Below are positions 1 through 8,426 of a stretch of DNA of 20,105 bases, piece after piece. The notes under the pieces are model-generated. The model did no database searches and was not told the origin of the DNA. It worked only from the letters and a program-made list of their open reading frames with translations. Location: positions 1 through 20,105 of the IMG/VR virus record IMGVR_UViG_3300031687_000134. One strand, given 5' to 3'. The number at the start of each line of letters is the position of its first letter. Position 1 is the first letter of the stretch. Made by a program: the position numbers and the translations under genes. The DNA is from a virus.

Positions 1-1574
1 GAACCAAATAGTTTACCCCGGTCACTTGAACGGTTAAACATCAGAGTACCTAAGTCTTGTACAGCGTTAATAGTAAACTTACGCATAACAGAAGTAGGCT
101 TTCCCCACACTTCACCAGTGTTATTGAATCGAACAAATGTCTGACGTAATACATCAGTAATAACAGCACGTTGGTTAATCGAAACATCTCTGCTTAAATC
201 ATTCACGAAACTAGTTATCCATTTTTTCTGTCTGTCCTCTAACACTATACTGTCATTTACACGCTTTATACGCTCTAATAAAATCTCAGGTTCTTGTACT
301 TGTAGATGTCTTCCGGCACCACTTGTATAATCAGCACCTTCAGCGTTCATTACTGAACCTTCACGATTACTCTTGAAAGACCTACGGCTTGCCTGCTTCT
401 GAGATAAGGAGTTCCCTTTAAAATCAGTTAAGGCTAATGCCTGAGAGTTATCTTGTACGTCATTCTTAAAGTGTGCTTTGAGAGCGGCCTTACCTGACTT
501 AGATGCCATAAGCTCATCTGGAGTAAAGAAATCTAAATCTACATTACTTTCGTTTTGTGCAGAAGGCCTCTTGACTGTCTGATTGGCTCTACGCATTAAT
601 CCACTAATACTTAGGGCTTTACCTAGAGGCGATACGAAGTCTTTTGCCTGTATTTTACCTTGTTGAAATAGTCTAGCCTGCTGTTCACCACCAAGCATTT
701 TAACTTGTACGTTAGTACCTTGTCGTCTTAACCACTTAGAAAAGCTTTTAATCTTACTAGGCTCACCTGTTAATTGGGTTGCGCTAATATTCTTTAAGTT
801 TCTAAGTTTCATGTTCTTAGAGTTTACTGCTAGTAAGTCTTCTTTAGACTTTACAACAGGAACCATAGTAGAACGACAGTTCCAATGTAACGGCGGTTGA
901 TAGCTTCTATCTTCTATATCATATACTCTGCCATTGTGAAATGCACATATCTGGCTTGTTCTACCATCTAGTATGGCAGTGAACATGTAGCCTTGCATTA
1001 CTTCTCTGTTAGCTTCCATTACCTGATTCAGAGCATTTGTCTGAGTTGCGGTTATAGATGTTCTTGTTAATGTCTTAGCTTGGTACTCTGTTATCTTGGT
1101 CGTCTTTAAAACGTCATTGATAATCTCAGTCTGAGTTAAACCTTTAGCTAAACCACCTTTTACTTTTGATTGAATACGAACCAGTTCACCAGCACTAATG
1201 TTGCTCATGTTCTTAGATAGTGTTTTAACACCTTTAATCTGTGGTCCTGTAATCTCAGCCAGCAATGCTTTACTGCTAGGCTTTTGTGTTCTGTAGAACT
1301 TCTTGATTTCAGCATCAAGGTTGTTCTTGTGAAAGACTTTCTGTGAGTTGGAGAACTCGGCTAGGCTTGTCTTGTTATGGCCTAGTAGTTCTTTTCCGAA
1401 GCGAGTTACTTCTGGTTTCACGTCTGTTCGGATATCCCCTTTTAAAAGGTCTCTCAAGTTATCTCTGTGTTTCTTAATGATTGTACGATTCTTTATTTGT
1501 ACACCATTCTCGTATAACCTTACGTCACCCATATGGTCAACAGTTCGGTCAAATATCTTTTCATTGATGTTCAT
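1..1574 (-). CDS. Phage head morphogenesis protein, Mu gpF / SPP1 gp7-like (3' end off the window)
   Basis: The frame is open from an ATG at 1574-1572 to the left edge: 524 codons with no stop, so the C-terminus is missing. The start follows a good ribosome site (GAGGAG, about 8 bases upstream). Residues 195-240 carry the family signature: DGRTSQIC (203-210) with H213, then PPLHWNCR (227-234) giving H230 and C233. This is the C...H..C pattern of the Mu F-like minor head proteins, which bind near the portal during procapsid assembly. Residues about 278-325 (WLRRQ ... LGGEQQARLFQQGK) match an extension I recall in several members of this family. Residues about 340-524 are not recognised; the family core alone is much shorter, so this C-terminal part could be a separate function. 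The portal gene lies 93 bp upstream, the usual pairing for this family. Confidence 0.85.
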   Translation of the reverse strand, partial: MNINEKIFDRTVDHMGDVRLYENGVQIKNRTIIKKHRDNLRDLLKGDIRTDVKPEVTRFGKELLGHNKTSLAEFSNSQKVFHKNNLDAEIKKFYRTQKPSSKALLAEITGPQIKGVKTLSKNMSNISAGELVRIQSKVKGGLAKGLTQTEIINDVLKTTKITEYQAKTLTRTSITATQTNALNQVMEANREVMQGYMFTAILDGRTSQICAFHNGRVYDIEDRSYQPPLHWNCRSTMVPVVKSKEDLLAVNSKNMKLRNLKNISATQLTGEPSKIKSFSKWLRRQGTNVQVKMLGGEQQARLFQQGKIQAKDFVSPLGKALSISGLMRRANQTVKRPSAQNESNVDLDFFTPDELMASKSGKAALKAHFKNDVQDNSQALALTDFKGNSLSQKQASRRSFKSNREGSVMNAEGADYTSGAGRHLQVQEPEILLERIKRVNDSIVLEDRQKKWITSFVNDLSRDVSINQRAVITDVLRQTFVRFNNTGEVWGKPTSVMRKFTINAVQDLGTLMFNRSSDRGKLFG

Positions 1575-1635
1575 AGTAATCTCCTCATTACTTAATTCGT
1601 GAGTGTGGATGTACTCCTTTTCTTGGAGTTGGCGT

Positions 1636-1657
1636 GGCCACCCCCGTAGGGATGACC
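1636..1657 (-). other. Intercistronic stem-loop between portal and head gene
   Basis: On the minus strand GGTCATCCC, a loop of TACG and GGGGTGGCC form a stem of about nine pairs with G-U wobbles. It starts about 10 bases after the portal stop codon. No T-run follows, so it is not a standard intrinsic terminator. A similar element (same GGTCATCC arm, TACGGGG on the other side) follows a fibre gene at 12330-12370. RNA stability or processing is a possible role, by inference only. Confidence 0.45.
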
Positions 1658-1667
1658 TCTAATAGTA

Positions 1668-3251
1668 TTACTCTTCTTCTAGAGTTATTTCTGAGTCTGC
1701 TGTAGTGTTAACCAAAGGGTCAACTTGAATAGCGGCAATAGCCTCTTCATCATTATAATCAGCAGGCAGGAAGTCGTTATACTTAGCGATGTTAACGAAA
1801 GTCTCACGGGAGATGATTCCACCCTGATACCATTCAGAAACAAGACGCATAGCACCTTCTCCACCGACAGTAGCGGCAAAGTCAGAAGACAATTGGAATT
1901 CAACATCATTACCAGTTAGTTCTGTGTCGTATTTCCAGTTAATCATAAATGCTAGTATTTCTTGCATAGTACCTGATATCTTAGCGTTCATAGTTCCTAG
2001 TTGTGCAGTCTGAGAAGCATTACGTATTTCTAAAGCAACACCTGAAGCGGCTTGCTCTGGAGACAACATGCGGATACCCATCTTAGCCATCTCTTCGACA
2101 GTAGATTGTATCGCTCTATCCATATCAGCTAAAGCACCTGTTGGTGTTTCTAATACAGTGATAGACTCATCTTTACGAACTCTTAACCATGTACCTAGAC
2201 CTGCATTAACTAAATCATCGAATTCCTCGTCAGTCATATCTGATTGTACAACAGGTGTATAAGTAGCGGCACCCATAAGTAGGTGGTTACGACGAGATAC
2301 TTTATTGTATAATGCGACTTCACGGTCAATCAACGGCATAAGCACGGGCTCTATTGGTTCAATCTGACCATTTAAAGGCCAAGCAGGAATCCTCTTAAGT
2401 CTCTCGCCAAACTTCATTGGGTAAACAGTGTCGTATAAACGGAAACCACCATCAGCAGAATCTTCATACTCTTGTTCAATGTTGCCATTCAATGCGTTAA
2501 CTTGGTGTGAGCCAGACTCTTTACGATAATAGTCTAAGACCAAATATCCTTCTTCGTCTAAGTAATGGTCACACACAGTGTCCACATAGCTAGGATGCCA
2601 AGGGTTTTCTGTTGTATACACCTCGGTTATGTACCTAGTTGTCCAGCGGCTAAGAGCCTTTACACGAGTGATAGGGTGTGTCTTTACCTGAACGTTAATA
2701 ACATTCTCTGCTTTAATCAAAACAGGGTAAGGAGAAATCATTGCTCTTTCTTCTACATCCATCATTTCTAATTCAGAATCAGAGACCATTGGTCTGTCAA
2801 TATAAACCCATGCACGAGAAGTTTGTAGTTCTTCCCATATAGCGGCATCTAGAAAGTTGAATAATGAAGCACCATCAAGTGTGATGTCCTTTGTAATCCA
2901 GTTATAAGCCTCTGCATTAACTTCGTTACCAAGAATTTCTTCAGGTAATGTGAGTGAAGAGGGTTTACGTAGTAATGCACTAATCAAAACACGAGCATAC
3001 TGAGTAGTCAAGCCTGGTAGTTCACCTTCTGATTTGTAGAAGTCGTATTGTGCTTGTGACATGCTAGGTGAGAACGGGAGTAATAAATTACTATAATCAT
3101 GCTCGATGTATTCATCATGTGCCTTAGCATGGGCTTCACCTTGGAGTACAGCACGAGCCTTCTTCCATAGTGGTTTTAGTGATAAGTAAGATGCACTAGG
3201 AGTCTCTACTCCACGCTTTTGCGTATTAGCGGCTGTCTTTATTAGAGCCAT
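1668..3251 (-). CDS. Portal protein, DUF4055-like
   Basis: This 527-residue protein resembles the DUF4055 class of phage portal proteins, which form the dodecameric ring at the capsid vertex through which DNA is packaged and ejected and to which the tail joins. Features used: an early segment ending in LISALLRKPSSL (89-100), DGASLFNFLDAAIWEEL (126-142) followed by SRAWVYIDRP (145-154), then SPYPVLIKAENVINVQV (173-189), a central IPAWPLNGQIEPIEPVLMPL (288-307), and ETPTGAL (368-374) before a helical region with MGIRMLSPEQAASGVA. The length suits a portal. The start has GAGG about nine bases upstream. The head morphogenesis gene lies immediately downstream, supporting the call. No terminase gene is visible beside it. 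The family name comes from remembered motif layout, not an alignment. Confidence 0.8.
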   Translation of the reverse strand: MALIKTAANTQKRGVETPSASYLSLKPLWKKARAVLQGEAHAKAHDEYIEHDYSNLLLPFSPSMSQAQYDFYKSEGELPGLTTQYARVLISALLRKPSSLTLPEEILGNEVNAEAYNWITKDITLDGASLFNFLDAAIWEELQTSRAWVYIDRPMVSDSELEMMDVEERAMISPYPVLIKAENVINVQVKTHPITRVKALSRWTTRYITEVYTTENPWHPSYVDTVCDHYLDEEGYLVLDYYRKESGSHQVNALNGNIEQEYEDSADGGFRLYDTVYPMKFGERLKRIPAWPLNGQIEPIEPVLMPLIDREVALYNKVSRRNHLLMGAATYTPVVQSDMTDEEFDDLVNAGLGTWLRVRKDESITVLETPTGALADMDRAIQSTVEEMAKMGIRMLSPEQAASGVALEIRNASQTAQLGTMNAKISGTMQEILAFMINWKYDTELTGNDVEFQLSSDFAATVGGEGAMRLVSEWYQGGIISRETFVNIAKYNDFLPADYNDEEAIAAIQVDPLVNTTADSEITLEEE

Positions 3252-3532
3252 ATTTGTTACCTCATTAAGTTAGATTAATGGGCACTAAAGCCCTTCTGTT
3301 GTTGTTGTTAGTTAAGTATATTTAAAGATAAAACACAATCATGTTACATCTTTGAAGATACCTAAAGTAATATTTAAAGTATAATTAAAGGGGGGTCGGG
3401 GGTCATAAGGGGACCCTATTTTTCTTCCTTAGTAAATAGGTAGCAGGAGGAGCTTTTACACACCTCCCACCTTGAGACCGTCAGACCTTGAGAGTCTGTC
3501 CCAAATTTCTTATCATAAGGGGACCCCATTTA
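3252..3532 (-). promoter_or_regulatory. 281-bp non-coding region between lysis and head modules
   Basis: No convincing gene lies here, yet the flanking genes are tightly packed, so the space is probably regulatory. It holds two copies of the 21-bp motif (3403-3423 and 3513-3533). It also has a direct repeat ACCTTGAGA (3469-3477 and 3485-3493), a small inverted repeat CAGAC/GTCTG (3482-3498) and GGAGG/CCTCC arms (3446-3450, 3463-3467). Further left are an ATCTT-TG-AAGAT dyad (3348-3359), two related AT-rich segments (about 3313-3329 and 3363-3382) and a GGGC/GCCC hairpin (3280-3293) before the portal ribosome site. A leader for a portal/head transcript is the simplest reading. Confidence 0.5.
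3403..3423 (-). promoter_or_regulatory. Conserved 21-bp motif, copy A (candidate promoter or operator)
   Basis: On the + strand it reads TCATAAGGGGACCC then TATTTTT. It matches copy B at 19 of 21 positions and copy C at 17 of 21, by direct comparison. It lies about 150 bp upstream of the portal start. The + strand sequence GGGTC-ATAAGGG-GACCC followed by TATTTTT also looks like a weak intrinsic terminator for transcription in the opposite direction, so this copy could have a different role. Confidence 0.4.
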
Positions 3533-3533
3533 T
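3513..3533 (-). promoter_or_regulatory. Conserved 21-bp motif, copy B (candidate promoter or operator)
   Basis: On the + strand it reads TCATAAGGGGACCCC then ATTTAT, and it begins directly after the endolysin stop codon on the transcribed strand. There it contains TTATGAT, close to a sigma70 -10 box, but no good -35 stands 16-18 bases upstream. The conservation across the GG..CC core argues for a phage-specific site rather than a plain host promoter. Confidence 0.45.
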
Positions 3534-4021
3534 TACTTAGGTATCTCGAAGTGAGGACCGTCAATGAATGGTTTCCTATTTTGACTCTTTCTCAGCTTGA
3601 CATAGGCATTGTGTGCCTTCAAAGCTTTGTTCTTGTCAAGGTCATGTGACCATGCCCCGCCCCAACGAAGGGGTGTCTTTAGTTCTTTAGCGGCCTTAGC
3701 AAAGGCTTCAGCTACAACGATGTAGTGAGCTAATTCCCAAGTTACTTTACCGTCCTTATATACCACAATATCTACAGCCATACCGTCTTGATGACGAGAG
3801 TGACGTATCTGTGATTTTCCTTGTATAACTAATTGGTTCTGTTCATGCTGAGTTCGGAGACCACAAGTGATTCCAAAGTCCATTACACTTAACTCAAGTG
3901 CACGTCTTGTAACCGCTATCAAAGCAGGGTCTACGCCCTCTAGCTTCATCTCTGAGCTTCCACCAAACTTGTAACCGCTCTTATTAAACATACTTCCTAA
4001 TTTCATTTTTCCAAAAATCAT
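3533..4021 (-). CDS. Endolysin, M15-family L-alanyl-D-glutamate / D-Ala peptidase
   Basis: A cell-wall peptidase of the VanY/T5-endolysin group that would cut peptidoglycan peptide bridges once the holin opens the inner membrane. With the start used here (162 residues) the zinc-binding pattern is clear: SRHQDGMAVD gives H77 and D84, and GPHFEIPK near the C-terminus gives H157. GLRT (54-57) and RWGGAW (119-124) are also typical. The frame extends upstream to an ATG at 4099, but that would overlap the holin by 82 bases. The ATG at 4021-4019 overlaps the holin stop as ATGA, the usual coupled arrangement, so it was chosen; an ATG at 4006 is an alternative. There is no signal peptide, consistent with holin-dependent release. 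No spanin gene was found. Confidence 0.87.
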   Translation of the reverse strand: MIFGKMKLGSMFNKSGYKFGGSSEMKLEGVDPALIAVTRRALELSVMDFGITCGLRTQHEQNQLVIQGKSQIRHSRHQDGMAVDIVVYKDGKVTWELAHYIVVAEAFAKAAKELKTPLRWGGAWSHDLDKNKALKAHNAYVKLRKSQNRKPFIDGPHFEIPK

Positions 4022-4410
4022 TGCTTCAACCTGTCTGCTATCTTCTCGCCTGAACGACCAACCACATAACCACCTACACCAATTTGTAATAGGTTCCAAA
4101 GTTCTTTAGGTAACTCTATCAAGAAGACAGAGCCTGTAAGCATATTAACCACGGGAAAGAATAAATAGTTCAAGGCAACAATGGCAATTATAACCATCAT
4201 CAATAGAGGTCTCCACGCCGCTGTTATCCAGTTGCTTGATTTAGCCTCTGCTAGAACAATCTCACCACTTAGCGCTTCTAGACTTTCTGAGTTCTCTAGT
4301 AACGCTAACTTTATCTCTTTTTCTACTTCCTCTGACTTGTCGCCATCGGGGATAAGGCGTTTAACCAAATCCCCTATGATGGGCGCAAGTACGGTAATTA
4401 TCGCACTCAT
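4018..4410 (-). CDS. Holin, 3TM gene-transfer-agent type
   Basis: A 130-residue membrane protein resembling the 'holin of 3TMs, for gene-transfer release' family. Its N-terminus is weakly hydrophobic (ITVLAPIIGDLV). A charged helical stretch (about 24-56) follows, then SSNWITAAWRPLL (58-70), a signature of this family, leading into a strong membrane span at about 68-90. A second segment at about 104-118 runs into GGYVVGRSGEKIADRL (113-128), also typical. It would form inner-membrane lesions that let the endolysin reach peptidoglycan. Its start directly abuts the TAA of the upstream fibre gene, with GGAG as ribosome site, and its TGA overlaps the endolysin ATG. This places both genes in one translationally coupled lysis cassette. 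Confidence 0.85.
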   Translation of the reverse strand: MSAIITVLAPIIGDLVKRLIPDGDKSEEVEKEIKLALLENSESLEALSGEIVLAEAKSSNWITAAWRPLLMMVIIAIVALNYLFFPVVNMLTGSVFLIELPKELWNLLQIGVGGYVVGRSGEKIADRLKQ

Positions 4411-5040
4411 TTATTTCTCCAATAATGTTTTTAACTCGTCTATCTGTTTCTGTTGCTCTTTAACAGCTTCTACTAATAGACCTACTATGTTGCCATAAGA
4501 CACTGACTTGTAACCGTCTTCAGTACTAGTGGAAACTACTTCAGGAACAATTACTTCTAGTTCCTGCGCAATTAAACCAATCTTCTTAACGCCCTGCATA
4601 GTATAGCTAACACCCCGAAGGCTTATAACTTTATCTAATGCAGACTCCAACGTTCTGATATCATCCTTTAGACGACCATCTGATGTTGTGTTTACATCCA
4701 CTGCTTGAATTATACCTGTAGAAGTCAAATTTCCGTTAATCTGGGCAGAAGCCGCTGTTACAGAAGTTGTTGCTACAAGAGTGTTACCTGTTACGATTCC
4801 CGCTGACATGTCTACGCTACTTACTTTAAGCGTAAACAAGGTCTTCCATCCGCTTCTATAAACCTTTAACAAAGGATTTGAGCCAGATGTGTCTAACCAA
4901 AACTTACCATCAAGGACCTCGTCTGTTGGTGCAGAGGAACCTGAGTGGCAAGTGTCTAATGCCGCCATTGCGTCGTTTAAATCAGCGGTGTAAGCTGTAC
5001 CTGATTGGACAGCAGTTATACTTCTAGTTGTTGTTGACAT
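4411..5040 (-). CDS. Short tail fibre/appendage with C-terminal S74 intramolecular chaperone
   Basis: The 209-residue protein has an N-terminal half (1-115) rich in Thr, Ser and Ala with a segment FWLDTSGSNPLLKVYRSGW typical of phage fibre attachment regions. Its C-terminal half is an S74 intramolecular chaperone. The self-cleavage motif SDGRLK places Ser120 and Lys125 at the S-x4-K spacing known for this family; KKIGLIAQE follows, and the end is a coiled coil (EAVKEQQKQIDELKTLLEK). In known members the domain trimerises the fibre and then cuts itself off just before the Ser, which here would leave about 119 residues. It sits 11 bp after the tail-tip gene with a strong AAGGAG site, so it is probably a tail-tip appendage. 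It is much shorter than the fibres further upstream. Confidence 0.82.
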   Translation of the reverse strand: MSTTTRSITAVQSGTAYTADLNDAMAALDTCHSGSSAPTDEVLDGKFWLDTSGSNPLLKVYRSGWKTLFTLKVSSVDMSAGIVTGNTLVATTSVTAASAQINGNLTSTGIIQAVDVNTTSDGRLKDDIRTLESALDKVISLRGVSYTMQGVKKIGLIAQELEVIVPEVVSTSTEDGYKSVSYGNIVGLLVEAVKEQQKQIDELKTLLEK

Positions 5041-5051
5041 TTAAATACTCC

Positions 5052-8000
5052 TTATTGTCCAATTGCTTGCCAATCAACGGTGCGTTGGACACGACTACCG
5101 CTATTGTAAATTGAGTATACAAACCCATTCTTGTTTCTTGATATGATGAAAAGCTCATCTCCTGTAGAACCGCCGATAGTGTTGGTTCCGATAGTCGGGT
5201 TACTAGTTCCTCCAATGCCACCATAGAAAGGTGTTGTGAAAGTCACTGTAGTATCCCCAGAAGTAGAACTTACTTCAGACCCTGTTTTAACAACATCCTT
5301 CTTATCAAGAAGAATACCTAATTGGCTTATAACAATAGACGTGTTAGTGTCTTGAGCTGTACCTATAAATTTGAACCTTAGTCCACGACAAGTAAAACTA
5401 CCAACAGTAAGCAACTCATAAGTTGACCAAGTAGGAGAACCAGCAGGGTTGTCTTGTGTTGTAGATACTAACACACGAAGTGCCGCTTGCTGAACAGGTC
5501 CTGCAAAGCTTGCTTGTGTTGAAACTAGAACATAATCTTCTACATCAACGCCACGGGTAGTAACCGCCGCCTCTATTGTAGGAGAAACTCTAACTGTCTC
5601 AACTTCACCTAAGTCTACATAACCGTTGTAAATATAAGTCATTTCGGTTTGTCCAGATGAAAGCTCTAGGTTTCCACCTATAACAGAACAATTAGTCTTC
5701 GTACCTAAATAACCCGGAGTATGTTCATCCGTTTGCTCAACCTGATTGAAAGAGTCGTCTACAAAGTTACTAACAACAGTCGCCGCATTTACAGAGTAAG
5801 TTCCGTGTGAGTCTTTAAACTTTATAAAGAACGTACCTTTAAGTGTTGGAACTGTTTTATTGTTTGTATTACCGGATAGAGAGTCAACAAGTCCTGCGGA
5901 AGTGTCCCAAGAGGCACTAGCAGTTACTGAGTTGTGGAAACGTATTTCACACGAACCCCCGTATATAACATCTAGGTCTGAGGACAGATTCCAAGAAAGG
6001 TTTATTTGACCTTCATTAATGTTTCCTGAGAACCCACTTGGGTCAGCGGGAGCCGCCGATAATCCTACCATATTGCTTGTAACAACAACGGCAGTACCGG
6101 GGAAGTCATAAGCACTAAAAGGAGTTACTTGGAAATCATAGCTAGCGTTTGATACGTCAGGTATAGTTATGTTATTTGAAGAAGTAGTACCGACGTCTAT
6201 ATAGACAGAATCAGTTGTCTTCTTGTACTCTACTTTGTAGTAGAAGTTATTAACACTTGACAAGTCGGGTGACCATTCAACTAATGCTCTTGATTTAACA
6301 CCAGAGGCATTGTTCGTGACATAGACTTCTTCAGTGATATTTATAGAGGAAACCTCAAGAGGCCCTTTTATTAATACTTGATTACTAACTATAGTAGCTA
6401 GGCTTCTAGAACCCAAGACAGTACGAACTACAACTTTAAAATCAAAGGTGTTAGCAGTATCTAATCCATCTAGTTTTCCGAAAGAAAAAGACTTTGTATT
6501 TGTAGTGCCTAAAGAAACGAAGTCGCTGTCAGCGCTAACCTTGAAGTAGATTTCATAAGTGAAGTTACCTAGGTTTTCATCATCAGCATAGTCCCATGTT
6601 AGTTTACCAACTTCGTAGTTAGCAAGACCTGTTTGAGAGACTACAATATTGTTTACCGATTCTACAGTGTGTGTGAACACCTCTGCCTTCGGGTATGCAA
6701 TACCATCTGCAACATTCCAAGCCAAAACATTCGGATTAAAGAAGGAAGCTTGAACCTCTGTAGTGAAGTCACCAGTTACTTTTACTGCCTGTACTCTGAA
6801 TACTGTGGCTGTGCTTAATCCAACTTCAGGTAGAGTAACATTTATTAGGTCGCCTGGCTCTAGTGTTAGACCTTCACGGTTAGTAGTAAAGTCTATAGTA
6901 AAGATTGAACGAGATGTTCTAACCATTTGCTCGGCTTTTGCTAGAGCATGGTAAGGGTCTGATATGTGGTCAGGGCTTACTGCCGCCTCAAAAGGTTGTC
7001 CGTTATCTTCTGCAAGAAATGTATTATGTACACCACTGCCTCTTGTCGGAAAGGTTGCACTATCTGTCTTAAAGTCTTCGTGTTCATTTAAGAATGAGAC
7101 CGTAACCTGATTGAACCTGTCTGATGCAGATGGGAATTGTATATTAAACAAATCTGAAAGTATATTGTCTTTGTTGAAAGACTGAGTTACTAACGCCGAA
7201 GTCTCGGAGTCATTTGCAGGGTAATCTAGTAGTAGCTTGTATTTGCCTTCAGTATCCCAAGTTAACTCTGCGTAGTTCATGGAAAGCATTATTGTCTCTA
7301 TGTTATCACGAATACCTTTTTCTGTATCTAAAGTAACGTTACATTCATATAGCGGTACATTCCGTGTAGGAACTGAGACTACGTTAAAGGAACCCGTAGG
7401 TTTCTTATCAGTGCCTCCTGTTTTAGCCCACAAGTAATAAATCAAAGTATCATCTGCCTGTAGAACAACGTCTTCATAACCCCAATCATTAGGGTCAGGG
7501 AAATCACCCGATGTAGGGTAAGATGATACAGGCTTAGAACCAAAGATGTGTCCCGCAATGGATGCGTTTGACAATACAGTAGACTCACATATTATACCAG
7601 CATCATAGAACGACTTAAGGTTTACCTCAGAGTCTAATAATCCTTTACCATAAACATTGTTCGTTAAGTAGTCTAGCAGAACAAAGGCAGGGTTGTTGGA
7701 ATATTCTCTTGTACTGTTTATACTGTAGGTAGAACCAGATAGAGTAATCTTTCTAATCTTTACACCATCTATCATAAATTGAACAGAAGGAGCGCCAGAA
7801 TAGTTACCTTCATCACGGTCAAGTCTAAAGACCTCTGCCGCATAACATACATTGGTAAATTTATCACTAGAAGGGTATCCGTTTGCCTGAAGCAAGTTAG
7901 AGGTTCCGCCATCAGGATATACTATTATCCTCTGGCCCTTCTTGTAGTCACGGTGTGAGAAAGACTTCTCATTCACTTTAATATGGTTTATTGCAGATAT

Positions 8001-8426
8001 GCCGCCATGACATATAGCATGTTTAGCAAACATAAATTCATTCTTTGTACCAGTAACGTTACTTGATAATGCACCTGAGTTTATAGGCTTAACGCTAATG
8101 TTCTCTAGTGTATTAAATAAGTTAACAGCAGTCATAGTGCCACTAACATTCTTCTTTGCGATGTCGTCTGACAAGAAAACAAACGTGTCATTTTCTGGTG
8201 CCGAGTAAACGTAGTCAGAAGATATTTTGTGGTCGAACTGAGTTCCACCCATCATCTGTCTTCCATAGACTACAGGTAGAGAGATAGCTTCGCTGTGGAC
8301 AGTAAACATAGAACCCTTACGAGCCTCTGCCGCCGCCGCCATCTTGGCCTTCATCTTCTTCGCTTGGTCTATAGTTATAGCGGTTGATATTAAGAATATC
8401 GTAATCTGTATTACAAAACCAGCCAT
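5052..8426 (-). CDS. Tail tip / host specificity protein, lambda J-like
   Basis: At 1124 residues this is the largest gene in the window. It begins with a hydrophobic stretch (4-19) and a basic, Ala-rich segment, then ISLPVVYGRQMMGG (48-61), a typical opening of J-like central tail tip proteins. A later FNQVTVSFLNEHEDF and the EPGDLINVTLPEVG segment are also characteristic. Between about residues 600 and 840 three stretches look like fibronectin type III repeats (LTWDYADDENLGNFTYEIYF, ALVEWSPDLSSVNNFYYKVE, INLSWNLSSDLDV). The C-terminal 250 residues are beta-rich and not recognised. It would cap the tail and contact the host surface. The ATG overlaps the upstream stop as TAATG, with GGGG upstream, so translation is probably coupled to the preceding tail gene. 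Confidence 0.85.
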   Translation of the reverse strand: MAGFVIQITIFLISTAITIDQAKKMKAKMAAAAEARKGSMFTVHSEAISLPVVYGRQMMGGTQFDHKISSDYVYSAPENDTFVFLSDDIAKKNVSGTMTAVNLFNTLENISVKPINSGALSSNVTGTKNEFMFAKHAICHGGISAINHIKVNEKSFSHRDYKKGQRIIVYPDGGTSNLLQANGYPSSDKFTNVCYAAEVFRLDRDEGNYSGAPSVQFMIDGVKIRKITLSGSTYSINSTREYSNNPAFVLLDYLTNNVYGKGLLDSEVNLKSFYDAGIICESTVLSNASIAGHIFGSKPVSSYPTSGDFPDPNDWGYEDVVLQADDTLIYYLWAKTGGTDKKPTGSFNVVSVPTRNVPLYECNVTLDTEKGIRDNIETIMLSMNYAELTWDTEGKYKLLLDYPANDSETSALVTQSFNKDNILSDLFNIQFPSASDRFNQVTVSFLNEHEDFKTDSATFPTRGSGVHNTFLAEDNGQPFEAAVSPDHISDPYHALAKAEQMVRTSRSIFTIDFTTNREGLTLEPGDLINVTLPEVGLSTATVFRVQAVKVTGDFTTEVQASFFNPNVLAWNVADGIAYPKAEVFTHTVESVNNIVVSQTGLANYEVGKLTWDYADDENLGNFTYEIYFKVSADSDFVSLGTTNTKSFSFGKLDGLDTANTFDFKVVVRTVLGSRSLATIVSNQVLIKGPLEVSSINITEEVYVTNNASGVKSRALVEWSPDLSSVNNFYYKVEYKKTTDSVYIDVGTTSSNNITIPDVSNASYDFQVTPFSAYDFPGTAVVVTSNMVGLSAAPADPSGFSGNINEGQINLSWNLSSDLDVIYGGSCEIRFHNSVTASASWDTSAGLVDSLSGNTNNKTVPTLKGTFFIKFKDSHGTYSVNAATVVSNFVDDSFNQVEQTDEHTPGYLGTKTNCSVIGGNLELSSGQTEMTYIYNGYVDLGEVETVRVSPTIEAAVTTRGVDVEDYVLVSTQASFAGPVQQAALRVLVSTTQDNPAGSPTWSTYELLTVGSFTCRGLRFKFIGTAQDTNTSIVISQLGILLDKKDVVKTGSEVSSTSGDTTVTFTTPFYGGIGGTSNPTIGTNTIGGSTGDELFIISRNKNGFVYSIYNSGSRVQRTVDWQAIGQ

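Noticed and set aside
1348-1602. A + strand frame of 84 residues at the start of the head gene
   Set aside because: It lies antisense to a well-supported continuous head gene frame with the conserved family motif, and has no ribosome site.
3399-3423. Intrinsic terminator on the + strand (GGGTC / GACCC followed by TATTTTT)
   Set aside because: No + strand gene exists to be terminated, the stem is only five pairs, and the same sequence is better explained as one of three motif copies.
3416-3529. A 37-residue minus-strand ORF (starting MGSPYDKKF) running from the endolysin stop to motif copy A
   Set aside because: It has no proper ribosome site, its start and stop fall inside the two motif copies, and the interval contains several inverted and direct repeats. 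It looks like non-coding regulatory sequence.
4022-4099. Longer endolysin start at 4099
   Set aside because: It would overlap the holin by 82 bases and adds a Trp/Cys-rich segment not expected in M15 endolysins. The ATGA overlap at 4021 is the normal coupled start.
5024-5224. A 66-residue minus-strand frame across the tail-tip/S74 fibre junction
   Set aside because: It overlaps the tail-tip gene end and the S74 fibre start in another frame; both of those have good evidence, and this one has no recognisable feature.
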